Below are positions 1-11,700 of a stretch of DNA of 64,000 nucleotides, piece by piece. Made by a program: the position numbers and the translations under genes. The notes beneath the pieces are model-generated. The model was not told where the DNA came from and ran no database searches. It was given only the letters and a program-made list of their open reading frames with translations. Origin of the DNA: Gigaspora rosea (taxonomy: Eukaryota; Glomeromycota; Glomeromycetes; Diversisporales; Gigasporaceae); NCBI GenBank assembly GCA_003550325.1, contig QKWP01000037.1, forward strand, positions 399,865 through 463,864, in the 5' to 3' direction. Every line of letters begins with the position of its first letter. Position 1 is the stretch's first letter.

Positions 1-94
1 AACATATTTTCTCTAAACAAAACACAGTTTAATTATATACATATAGATTACACAAACAACAAAACTTCAGTAAGTCAGTTTTTTTTCCTCTTTT

Positions 95-490
95 TTTTTT
101 TTTACTGCAAATTAATAGAATTATGTTCACATCTTAAATTAGACCACGCAAAGTTGGTTTTTTGTTTTGCAATACATCAGAATCTGAAGACTTCGATTAG
201 TTGGTCAGATTTTCTTTTTTTTACTTTAAATTAATAGAAAAATACTAAGACTAGGCCATACGAAGTTGATTTTTCGTTTTGCATTACATAGAATCTAAAA
301 ACTTCAATCAGTCAAATTTCTTTTTTTTTACTTTAAATTAATAAAATAATCGCATCTATAATTTGGCCACACAAAGTTGACTTTTCGTTTTACACTACAT
401 AGAATCTGAAAATTCAGGTGATCAGATTTTTTTATTTTTTTTATTTTTTTGTTTTCTTTTACTTAGCTGTAAATTAATAGATTACTAAAA
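95..490. repeat. Tandem repeat, ~111-bp unit, about three copies
   Basis: Three diverged copies follow each other. Each opens with a TTTACTTTAAATTAATAGAA-like stretch, continues into a GGCCACACAAAGTTGA-like block and a CGTTTTGCATTACATAGAAT-like block, and ends in a T-rich run. The GGCCAC block falls near 142, 254 and 365. Related blocks occur inside the hAT-type element at 51883-52754, so this is a dispersed family. Confidence 0.7.
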
Positions 491-1011
491 TAGTAAGCTC
501 TGAGATAGAATTTTTTACGTGAAAATCATGATACTTCCAATACTAAACACCGTGTGTACTAATTAATATGTAAGCTCTGTAATAGAATTCTTTATAATAA
601 ATTATGATAGAAATCACAATAAACTAAATTAACCATATCTACCTTAACTACATATAATAATAAGTAGCTGTGCGACATTGTCACGCAAAACCAGGAACAT
701 GAGAACAGCATTGTATTAGAAAATATATATTAATTGTGACATAATATCTAGAATGTAAGTTTACTAAAGGCTTATTAAAATCTGGTTTAAATATACATAG
801 TACTATAGTTATATTTTTGTTTTTTTTTTAAGAGCGAACTGGCCTAAAAAAGAAACAATTACTTAAATTTTTTGCAAAATAGTAAATACGCAAATAATAT
901 TTTTACAAAAGTTAAGTTACAAAATAATGAATACAATTTTTATAGTATTTATACAAAATATTAGTCAAATATATTGCAAAATGATGAATATGCAATTTAC
1001 TGTATAGCGCT
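491..1011. other. AT-rich intergenic DNA, no gene seen
   Basis: Both strands have frequent stops and no frame resembles a known protein. No structured repeat is seen beyond homopolymer runs. Confidence 0.5.
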
Positions 1012-1505
1012 GCCAATAGTACCCCCTGATAAAGTACCCTCTCATATAGTACCAGGATGCTATTCGACTATAAATGCCAATGATTTTTGAATAATACCCC
1101 ATATAGGCCTTATTATTAAACGTCTGCTACTTATAGTATTTTATTCTTATATAGTACCTAGTGATGTGCTATTTATATGATATCTGAATTTTTTTAGTGT
1201 ACAGTACGTACAGTACAGTACATACAGTTGTATAGTGTGTATAGCATATGCAATCTGTATAGTATGTGTATGATATATAAGGTATCTATATACAAAATTT
1301 TGCGAGGAATAATTTACTTAGAAAATAAAAGTCGGTTTCATAAGTAAAACGTTGATTCTGGAAAATTATAAACTTTTTTTTGCGTACTGTACCATACGCG
1401 GCACATCACTAATAGTACCCCTCCTTACACAGTACCCAGGATACTATTCAAGTCAGTTGAGGGGGCTTCTTGAATAAGACCAAGGTCTTATAGGCAGTGT
1501 TATAT
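1012..1505. repeat. Direct duplication split by a MITE
   Basis: Two ~90-bp segments resemble each other. Both contain ATAGTACCCC, AGTACCC, CAGGAT(G/A)CTATTC and TTGAATAA in the same order (about 1014-1110 and 1412-1500). The 253-bp element at 1159-1411 lies between them. Confidence 0.55.
1159..1411. mobile_element. hAT-type MITE, 253 bp
   Basis: The ends are perfect 11-bp inverted repeats (TAGTGATGTGC at the left, GCACATCACTA at the right). They are bracketed by an exact 8-bp duplication ATAGTACC at 1151-1158 and 1412-1419. Eight-bp target duplications with TAG-type termini are characteristic of the hAT superfamily. The interior holds GTACAGTACGTACAGTACAG-type short repeats and no ORF, so any movement would need a transposase from elsewhere. 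Assignment to hAT rests on the termini and duplication length. Confidence 0.85.
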
Positions 1506-1776
1506 GGTGTCATGATCATTTGGGAGAGCTTGATGAAATTGTGCCGGTTTAGTTTGATCGTGAACAAAAGTAAGTGGTTTAAAACAATAAACTAATACAC
1601 ATAGTTTCAGGGTATAAGGTTTATCTTTATTAAAATAAATCAATACATCGGAATATCACAATAATACTAAAACTATATACATTCGTTAACTACTCGACAA
1701 CTATCTGCCTCTTTCTCCTCCTAATCAGAAACTAAACCTTTATATACTTTCAATTCGTATGTGGCTTTAGTTCTTC

Positions 1777-1898
1777 GATTGGGAGATTTAATCTGTTGTT
1801 TGGAACCTCGATTTCCTGTTTGGAGATTCGATCTCCTGATTGGAGACTTGATCTTCCGTTTGGAGACTTGATCTCCCGTTTGGAGATCTAATCACCCA
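1777..1898. repeat. 20-bp tandem repeat, about six copies
   Basis: The unit is TTTGGAGACTTGATCTCCCG with variants, and the period is exactly 20 in the last five copies. The unit is partly self-complementary (GGAGA...TCTCC), so each copy could fold. No coding frame uses it. Confidence 0.85.
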
Positions 1899-1985
1899 AC
1901 CATGCCACAACTATACCAAAATAAGAAATACACAATAAAAATTAATACTAACAAAAAAATAATTAAATTGAGCATAACAACGGTA

Positions 1986-2092
1986 TAGGGCTGTTAATCG
2001 ATCGGTCCGGACTGACAGTTCTTTGGTTCGTCTAGGGACCGGGCCGGTCTAGTTCTTTTTAGGACAGACCAAAAGGACCGTCGGTCCTAACA
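1986..2092. mobile_element. Probable single-ended hAT-type relic
   Basis: It begins TAGGGCTGTTAATCGATCGG, which closely resembles the terminus of the element at 32101-33281, followed by several GGTCC/GGACC subterminal motifs like those in the element at 4940-5260. I could not find a matching right end or a target duplication, so it is probably truncated. Confidence 0.45.
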
Positions 2093-2399
2093 GTAAATAT
2101 CAAACTAAATATTATCACACTTTGAAACAACTATAAAATGTTGTTTTTGGTTAAAATACAATTACAAGCCTTTAGTTTGTTAAACAAGATTAAACCACAT
2201 TAATGTATAATGAGAACGGGCTGTTGTTAACGTTAATAAATAGAAATTTATTAATGACAGCAACGGTGTGATTTACAATTTGCACTTGAAATAACGCCTA
2301 TGGGCATTATTTTGGAACACAAGTTTGTAACAAGCTAATAATTAATTTAGCTGAGGATTTTTACTGATAAAAATTATAATTTGCATTCGATTAAATTAA
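2093..2399. other. AT-rich intergenic DNA, nothing recognised
   Basis: No convincing coding frame or terminal repeat is visible. The short motif GGGCTGTTGTTAAC near 2218 resembles a hAT-type end but has no partner. Confidence 0.4.
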
Positions 2400-3770
2400 C
2401 TATGTGAAGTGCCAACAAGTACCAGGTCAATTCCAGATTATTCAATACAAAACATGCTATTATGCTTTAACAAGATCCCAACCAAATTTTTTAAATTAAG
2501 ATATGATACAATCATAAATTAGCACTAAATAAGAAATTTAATATATCATTATAAATGTTTTTAGTTTATACTGTATGATCGTGCCACTAGAAAATTGAAC
2601 ATGCCATTTAACATGCCTGGTATAATTGTTACACTCCATTCTCAACATAGCAATATTTATTTTTAAATCAATGACCACACAAAGAAATTAATATATTATT
2701 ATAATATTTTAGAATGTTTCTCTGATCACACAATGTCCAATGCGCAAAATGTTTATTACACTAATTAAATTAGATAAACAGGCTTTTATTCAAGTGCTAA
2801 ATAATGAAACCCCATATATCATACCACGGAACAATATTTTTGGTTTATGCTGCATTTTTTTATTGCGCTTAGAAAACCACACATGCCATTTAATACTGGA
2901 TTATTCAATACAATAGCTGCTCGATACGTAAGTATCGAGGCAGCTTTTGTCTCAAATCTATTCACCTGATCTAACATGTGATAGGCCCGGTTATGGTCAC
3001 ATGTTCGATCGATCGAGAGATCTTAAGCGTGCAGTATATAATTGGTGATGTAAATATGCAATAATTAATTATGAAATTATGATGTAGCTATGATGAAGAT
3101 AATTTAGTATTAGCAAGTATGTATGAATTAAGTATGAGGTAATCAGATCATAGTATTTTAGTAAGCATGAGAAGTCGATGTAAATCTTTTTTGCCAACTT
3201 TCATTCTGGTTACATTAACCCTTCCCTCCCGCCCTGAAAATGATGTAACACTGCTTTAATTGGCCTGATGAGATGGCAGCCATAAATTGTGACCATAACA
3301 TTGGTTTGATTGGATTGGCCTGCTGAGACGGTAGCCAAAAAATTGTGGCCTGTCGGACATATGTAGGAATATGACAACGTTATTATAGTTTAAAAAAAAT
3401 CTGATGTTAAATCAAGTGCCAAATAAGGAATTTAATATATCATTATAAATATTACTGCTTATACAGAACAAAGTCTTCGCTTCATACCACATTTTTTATC
3501 ACACCACTAGGAAATCGCACATGCCATCTAAAACCAGATTATTCAATACAAGCATGCAATTTAAAATTTGATATTCAAATCAAGTGTCAGATAAGGAATT
3601 CAATATATAATTATCAATGTTACCGCTTATACAATAGAACAATGTTTTCAGTCGCTTATACAATAAAACAATATTTTCGGTTCATACCGTATTTTTTATT
3701 GTGCTACTAGAAAATTGCACATGCCATTTACTGTAACATGCACGTTATGCTCCGTTCACAGAAACCATAA
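2400..3770. repeat. Degenerate ~180-bp repeats, four to five copies, with an interruption
   Basis: Copies share, in order, AAGTGCCAAATAAGGAATTT, ATATATCATTATAAAT, an ACAATATTTT-GGTTTAT block, GCCACTAGAAAATTGCACAT, GCCATTTA and CAGATTATTCAATACAA. Clear copies start near 2400, 2785, 3415 and 3580. Between about 2915 and 3370 the array is interrupted by different sequence. That insert holds a strong hairpin at 2918-2947 (TCGATAC-GTAA-GTATCGA core) and a duplicated TTGGCCTG(A/C)TGAGA block at ~3259 and ~3315. Confidence 0.6.
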
Positions 3771-4939
3771 TTTTTGCTACTCTCCATTCCTAACATATTT
3801 TTAAATCAATTACCAGACGAAGAAATTAATATATCATCATAATGGTTTAGAATGATTCTCTGATCATGCACTGTCCAATGCGCAAAATTTTTATCGCACT
3901 AAATAAAAAATCATGCATGCGATACTAGAAAAAAAGCAAAATATAGAAACATCAAAACTATACTCATCGGTGCACAATGATCCCGATATGGGCAGAATCC
4001 TGATGAAGTCATGAGGATGGATCATTCAATCAGATGCGCTATACCTGTAAAGTACTTCGTACTCCGTTCCTGTATATGCACGTACACAGATATAGAAAGA
4101 TCCGAAGTCATGAGATTTAATCAACCAATTAATTCTCAGATTTTGCTGTCTTCATTTAACTCTTCAGTAAACCATACTCTTCGTACTTTGTACTACGTTC
4201 CTGGTATTACCAAATAGTAAATAAATTCTATAACAAAATTTTTGTAGCAACTTATAGTAAAATTATAATAATTTCAATACTAATATCACTGTGCATACTA
4301 CATTATTGAGTAAACTCTGTGACAAAAATCTTTATAATAATCATGACAGAGATTATGATAATTTCAATACTTGCTCAAATTTATATACTAAAATAAATAA
4401 TAATTAAGTTATAAATATGACTAAAAAATTGAAATTATTAAATAAGATGGGTGGCGCGAATGCGCCACTTGTCGCACTAGTAAGTTAATAAAAAAAAACT
4501 TCAAACCTTTGAACGAAGATATCTAGACAGCTACATAATCAGATTCAATAGATTTTTTTTATTTCGATTCTATATAATTTTATGATTCAAATAAAAAAAA
4601 ATTCATTGAACTTTGTTATGTGGTTGCCGAAGATATCTTCTCTCAAAATTTAGAAAAATTACCACGGATTTGGGGCAATTAATGAATTTTTGAGTTCAGT
4701 AAAAAAATTGCCAATAACTAAATTGATAAGTTTGATTTCGACTAAAGTTTATAATTTATTAATTTCGAACATTTCGCTAAATTACTCACCATGATAACCA
4801 TTAAATTATAACCTTATGTTGCCTAAAATACAGCGATATGCATGTGTTAAATGGATGAAGAAAAAAAAACCCCCAGGAGTTTTGAAAGATTACAGATAAT
4901 GGATCATCTAATAGAATCAAAGTAGAAAGCTCTCGCAAC
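3771..4939. other. Intergenic DNA with one short palindrome
   Basis: No gene is supported; the longest open frame here (about 4011-4217) has no family resemblance and overlaps short sequence repeats. A perfect 7-bp stem hairpin, GTGGCGC-GAAT-GCGCCAC, sits at 4451-4468 in otherwise AT-rich DNA. Confidence 0.45.
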
Positions 4940-5260
4940 TAGGGATGCATCGGTCCGGTCCGTTCCGGTCCCGGTCCTAGTGAGACCGTTACCAATAGAA
5001 TCTTCGGTCCCGGTCCGGTCCATCCTCGGTCCTCAAACGGTCCTTTTAATAATTTATTGGTCAAAATGACGTAATTACTATTGTCAGATGTAAACAAACA
5101 TCAGATGATATGTGTTACACCTGATCAAGCAATTTGATTGGGTGATACGAAGATCACTGTTTGTTTACAAGGACCGGTTCAGGACCGGTCCTTTCAACGG
5201 TCCACGGTCCTTATCGGTCCCGGTCGGGGACCGGTCCGGACCGGTTTTTTTTAGGACCTA
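4940..5260. mobile_element. hAT-type MITE, 321 bp, GGTCC-rich
   Basis: The element runs from TAGGGATGCATCGGTCC to TTTTAGGACCTA and is flanked by the exact 8-bp duplication CTCGCAAC (4932-4939 and 5261-5268). Both subterminal regions are packed with GGTCC/GGACC/CCGGTCC motifs, as expected for subterminal transposase-binding repeats of hAT elements. The terminal inverted repeat itself is short (TAGG). There is no ORF of transposase type. Confidence 0.85.
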
Positions 5261-5484
5261 CTCGCAACATCTATCCATTGCTTTTGTCTAAAATTGAAAA
5301 ATATGAGTATTTTAGTTTTAAGAAGTTATATTCATTAGCTTATAGACAATTTTTTGTGATATTAAAGTACACAACACTTAGGTGCAAAAAAGTTTGCTGA
5401 TGAAGCTCAAAAAAGAATATATAAAATGCTCAATGTTTCCTTTTTTATATAATGGAATAAGTTATGCTGAAATTATGATTTTAC
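5261..5484. other. Intergenic DNA, nothing recognised
   Basis: A short stretch between the MITE and the ABC transporter relic. No coding frame on either strand has family resemblance. Confidence 0.4.
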
Positions 5485-5792
5485 TAACAACCCTTCAGAA
5501 ATATTAGCCCTATTTTCGCCAATTTCTATCAAGTCTCTTGCGGGTAAAACCAAAATATCAGATTCAAGAAAACATGCTCTAGTTGCACTTTGATATTTTT
5601 CCTGATCGAATGGTAGCCCAAAAGTGATGTTTTCTCAAAATATAACTTTGCATTCAAGCAGTTTCAGGGTAATAGCTAATATTTCCTCCGAATCCTTTTG
5701 TTTCCATTTCACTAATGAGTGCTAATAAAAGAGAAGATTTTCTGGACCCAACGGAACCAATGACTGAGGCCAGAATTCCACGAGGAATTTAT
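5485..5792 (-). pseudogene. ABCC/MRP-type ABC transporter, NBD fragment
   Basis: Read on the minus strand, this encodes part of a nucleotide-binding domain of the ABCC (multidrug-resistance-associated) family. It starts IPRGILASVIGSVGSRKSSLL, a Walker A region in which the usual GSGKSS is GSRKSS. It continues through a GGNISYYPETA segment to the family-typical ENITFGLPFD, then ACFLESDILVLPARDLIEIG, and ends at NISEGLL where LSGGQ is expected. A TGA at 5654-5656 replaces the tryptophan codon usually found after the PQTA motif, and one base is missing shortly after it. No Walker B or membrane domain is present. Upstream sequence is array unit 1, so the fragment was cut at the unit boundary. An ATPase role is impossible as it stands. 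Confidence 0.8.
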
Positions 5793-5794
5793 GT

Positions 5795-8700
5795 TTACCA
5801 TTGCACAATATTCTAAATTCATTTATATACTTGATTTGTATATCTAGAAGAAAAAAAGTTCGGTGATTAAATAAATTTCATAGCAGATTACAGAAATAAT
5901 GGTTTGATGTGATTTTTAAATAGTGAAAATTGATTAAATAAATTTCATAGCAGATTGCAGAAATAATGGTTTGATGTGATTTTTAAATAGTGAAAATTTC
6001 AAAATCACACATATTAGACAATTAAAAATTGAATGCATAATTAGTTACGCTGGATACATTTGTAAGTGCATTACGGCAATTAAAGTGAACAGCTGCTTGT
6101 TTTAAACTGCGTTTTTTTTTTTAAAAAAAAATAATAATTTGCAAAATTTATTTTTCCAGAAATCAAATCAAACTAATAATTACAGTATACAGCATAATTA
6201 AATCTTATAATTTTTAGATCTGTATCAATATACAAGTTATTAAACAAAAATTATTAAATATCAAATTTGACATTTGTATAATCAATTATATCAGGGACAA
6301 TGCCAACTTTATCCTATTTAAAAACATCAAAGATCATATAGTTCTAAAGACTTTATTTCACATTTCAGCATTTGCTAATAATTCTTATTCTCTTGAATAA
6401 TGATTTATTATTTGATACTAGTAAATAATTTCTATTAAAGAAACATATTGAAATGTCATCTGAGTTTGTTTAACAAAAGAAATATCTAATAATCATTAAA
6501 CTAAGTATATAAGTAAATATAAGGGGAAATATTGGAAATTAATAAGATATTTGGTCCATTTTAAATTTCAATTTGAATATCTCAACAATTTCAAACCGAC
6601 TTAAAAATTTTAAACGACTCACAAACATAGAATGAACTGTGATATCTAATATAGTTTTATAGTTCGATCATAGATCTATAGCTGACAAATTTGCGTGTAA
6701 ATAATTTGTTTGGCAATTGTTGAGATATAAGATCTAAATGTAAAATATTTTATTTAAAATAATTGACTAGTCTATACCGACTCTCGATATATATTCTTTA
6801 TAAATTAATAACTATCTGCTAATCATGAGGCATATCATCATAAACTTCTAATGCAACGCTTGTGAGATTCATCAAAATTTGAAGCAGAATATTGTAGGAC
6901 TTTATATTTATGTGGTTGTGTTGCTTTATGACCAAAAAATTATGCCTTCTTCATGTATTCTTTAAATTTTTCCTATTTGCAGTTTAAAAATATAAAATTT
7001 GTTCTGAAAATAAAAATGTAAATAAGATTAAACAATAATTACCAATAATTTAGGAGCATCTTACCCAAACATTCAGCCAATAATGGACTAAAAAATACAT
7101 AAGTAAAATTCTATCAACGAATATAATATTAAATATGTTTAAATAAATTCACCGAACATAAAAATAGCAAAAATTTATTTATTGCTATACATTTGAATCT
7201 GTTCATCTCGTTGAAAAGATTACCAATCATCAAAAGCTTTTTATCTTTAATTTGTTTAGCAAGGCTTTGTAAACCTTCTCGATATTGAACTCATGCCGGA
7301 GACGAAACTTACAACATTGGTCTATACATCACCATTGGACAGAGTAAATCTATGCATAAAATTTGGATCTAAGGAGATTTCTGAAAAACTTTATTTTTCA
7401 TAATTTTATGTTACAAATGAACTCGTCATAATTCAATTAGTAGATAAAAATAGTGAAACTTATTTTATCCAATCTGATACACTTAAAAAAAGAGCAGAAG
7501 AGAATTAGGACTTTCACCATCAACTGCAATATTGTAATTCGTAAATTTTGACAACTATTATAGTTTTCACTTATTAGCTAAATTTTTGAGCATTATTTAT
7601 GGCTCAATCACAGAAATTCAGGTGGTGAACAGACTTACCTTATAAAATATAGATATATACACGAGTATACTGTATTGTACATACCGGTATATTTTATTTA
7701 TATATGACATTTCAAAAAAAATTATTTTTAAAAAAAATTGATGAGATCAGCAGATGTTATAAATGCAAAAATCCTATCCTTGATTGATTAGCATTACTAA
7801 TCCTTATGGGGACAATAAAAAGTTTTATTTGCATACATTCTTGATATGGATTTAAAAATAATTTTCTAAAGTAGAACAATTGATTTTTGGAGATATTATT
7901 TATAGATTTGTCAATAATATATAAAAATTAACATTTATTCATCAGAAATCTACCAAAATGATATTTGACCTTTGCATCAGAAAAGAAAAATCACAGAAAT
8001 AACAAACTGTTGCGTGTTTATAGTACATTTTTAACTTTTTGAACTGTAAGTAACCCAGCGAATCTATCCCAGCTACTAATTTTACGCGATAGTACTAAGA
8101 TTATTTATCCAGATCAAAAACATCACATGTTATCAAATGTGATGATTTTTTTTTGATACCATGGAAATAGGGATTAAATGTTGATATGATAAAAAATATG
8201 AAAATATTAAATTAGGAAATAAAAGAACGCCTCTTTATAGTTTACAATCAAAATTCCAAAATTTAAATACCTTGCATACCACTAAATAATCGATGTGTTT
8301 CTGATATGAAAATTTAAGATTGTATGAATGTTTTTTTTTAAATGCATCCAGGAACCCACACGTAATTCTTACTAGAAATTTATTTTGCTTATTGTTTGGA
8401 ATTAAGTTCCTTCGTACAACTCCAAAAATTAATATAATAATCAACTAGAATTATGAATTAATGCGAATATTTTTATCGGTAGAATTATTCAATTGCCAAA
8501 TCTTGCAATTTACTATCGATTGGGTTTGTATTTATCAAATTACCCGAATAATAATTATTCGAATGTTTTGGCTCGACCGGTTCTAAGATTTGGTTCTTAA
8601 TATCGTTATCATCTTGGTTCATTTCATCTAACCAATGACCCACCTTGTTAACAATTATAGCAGCAGTTGGTCGTTTATCAGGATCATGATCCATGCAACT

Positions 8701-11700
8701 ACTAGCTAATCTAACATAAAATTCCGGAGCATGAGTACATTCAGGTCTTGTTCTATCAATGATCTTAAATTGAAGATTAGTATCAAACGGAATTCTATCA
8801 AAAGCTCTTCTTCCCATTGATATTTCGGTCATAATGATCTGATCCCAAGACTGTAAAAATCTGATGATTTCGTAAACGATTGACCTAATAGGACTTCAGG
8901 TGCTATATAAGGCATAACTCCGTAAATTTTCCTTCTTTTTTTCCTCCTAAAAGACCAAGGTCTGTGATGTAAGCACCATCTAGCTCACTTTGCAAAATGT
9001 TTCCAGTGTGTATATCACTATGAACAAGTTCCTGAGAATGAATCGATTCGAGATCCGAAGCTATACAGTACAAAATATTTAATTTATCTTTCCAACTCAT
9101 CCTTGATACTTGCTCAAGATTCTGACTTAATGATCCTTTGTCCGCATATCTCATTGTGATGAAATAATCATTATTTTTTGATACACCATAACATTCTAAA
9201 AAAGATGGATTCTCATAGCCAATTTCACAATAATTCTTCAACTCATTAACAAAGTCTTTAGTATTATCGCTCGATCCACGAATCTCTTTGAGCGCAACAG
9301 GTACAAGACTATTATTAATTCTATCGTTCCAAAGTGCATAATATACTGTCGCAAAGCCACCTTTTCCAATTTTTTTTATATCTCTAAAATCACAATAATC
9401 AATCCAAGATAATTTATATTTATCATCATCTAGTACGTTTTTACGGCCAGGAACAATATCAAATGATTTATTAATTTTACCGGTTTTCAGAAGATTTCTG
9501 TATTTTCTAAACCAATGATTTGCACTCTGAATATCTCTTTGAACTCCGATACCGTTACGATAACAAAAAGCACCATTTTGCATACTTATCATCTGACCCA
9601 TATCAGTAGATTTCTTTACATATTCAAATGCTTTATTATAATCTTGTTTTACTCCTATTCCAGCTTCATAACATGCACCAACACTACATATCCCACCAAT
9701 ATGACCCATATTTGCAGATTTCATATAATATTTAAATGCTTCCTGATTATTTTTTTTGACACCAATTTCTTTATGATAATAAAGACCGACTCCAAATATT
9801 CCATTAACATTGCCCATATCTGCGACTTTCATTTTATTTTCAAAAGCTTTTTCTCGTCTTTTTCAACTCCAATTCCAAATCGATAACAATAACTAACATT
9901 ATAAATCGCTTGTGCATTTCCTAATTCATCAGCTTTCATATAATATTCAAAAGCTTTCTTCTCATCTTTTTCAATTCCGATTCCCAATCGATAACAATTT
10001 CCAACATCAGTAATTGCAACTGCATTTCCTAATTCAGCAGCTTTCATGAAATATTCGAAAGCATTCTTCTCATCTTTTTCAACTCCAAATCCATGTTGAT
10101 AATTATAAACGAGTTCACGAAGTTTATTAGAATCCATTATTTCAAATATGAAAAACAAAGCGTCCAAAATTAAATATTTAAGTTAAATAAAAAATGATTT
10201 TTAGCAAGCAGTACCACGTAGTAAAAATATCATGTGCATGTTTAGTTTACAGATCTTTTAATATGTAAAATCTTGTGTTTGAATTCGCATGTTTAACTAG
10301 ATTACAGTAACTAGATTTACTGATGAATTGAAATGCAGTTTATGGATATCAACATAATGTAAGATATTTCTTTAGGCAAGCTTTATCATAAAATGTGATT
10401 TTATATATAGTATCATAAAAGAAATTGTACAAGATCCTATTTAACATTTCAATTAAACTATGATGTTTTGTTTAAACAATTTTTTTTATTTTTTAGATTT
10501 TGAGATATTGCGCAAGCGGGTTGCTGCGCGTGAACGTCTCATTTTTTCGAGATTTCCATGGGAACCTTTTCTCTTTAATTACTTTAAGCATTATTATTGC
10601 ATCATATCTGCCTTTACTTGTTACTTCTTTATTTGGATAGCTTATCTGACCCTAATTTATATGTTAAAATTATTTACGGGATTAATTTTTTATTTATTCC
10701 GTGTATTTTTTTTTTTTTTGACGCAACAGTCACAATCCACATTGTCGTGTTTCGGCATGTGCTCTCACAAACAGATAATATTTCATATTGTATCGGTTAT
10801 AAAAAAAATCTTAAAAATAAAAAGATTTTCTATAAACAATTCTTTGCATAAAAGAAAACAAATCTACTACATAACTAATTATAAAATAAACCTACCTGTA
10901 AAATTTTAGAATATCGAAGTTTATTTATGTAATTTGTATTTAATTTGTAACAGTTTTTAATTCACGTAAATTTAAATAAATTTTATTAATTTTAATGCGA
11001 CATGTACTTAATCTTTTTTTATATCGCAAGTACAGAAAATATTCATATTTCTAATCATTTTTTTTTAATTCGTTAATATCGTTTTTGAATAAATTTATAT
11101 TGTAAACATAGATACTCTTTTAGGTCGACAAATTAAGTTCATTCTTTAAGTTATTTCATTCATCAATTTATTGAATAGAATTATATTTGGGATAAATATA
11201 TTTAATTAGAATATTAAATACATAATCTAAGTATTTTAATGCAATGCTCCACTTATTATATTTAAAATTATATGTTTCAATAAATTCTTGAAAAAATAAA
11301 AATAAAAACGTTGTCTTCTAATACTAAAACTTCAAACACTTTCTATAGTATTGAATGCGCAGATGTTACAGTAGATTTCACCTACAGTTATTTTGTTGGC
11401 GGCTAAAAATAGCCAATAACCACAATCAACAAAATGTTAATACGATATACGTACTGGTCATGAATGAGTCTAAAGGAGTTCTCAAATGCTTTAGTCTGTC
11501 GGTCAGAATATTGGAATAGGTCAGGAAATAGTTTTTTAATCAGTAAAAAAAATTTTACCGATTCGATTAAAACATGTGATGATAGATGGTTTAATAATTC
11601 AGAAAGAAATTTAATTATTTATCTGATTATAATTCCAATTAACAACAAATGGAGATTTCATTGATTGACTTGAAAAATAACTATTCAAGTACTTCATTCT

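Noticed and set aside
2918-2947. Strong hairpin considered as a transcription terminator
   Set aside because: Intrinsic hairpin terminators are bacterial; here the hairpin has no gene beside it.
4011-4217. 68-codon open frame
   Set aside because: It has no family resemblance and overlaps short direct repeats (GTACTTCGTACTCCGTTCCTG-like), so it is probably chance.
9515-9886. Plus-strand open frames over the Sel1 repeats (also at 18459-18869, 33457-33834 and 45398-45604)
   Set aside because: They are antisense shadows of the repetitive Sel1 coding sequence; their Thr/Tyr/His-rich composition follows from the codon bias of the other strand.
10460-10909. 149-codon open frame rich in Phe, Leu and Ile
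   Set aside because: Its composition is what T-rich DNA yields by chance, and the equivalent positions in units 2-4 are not open.
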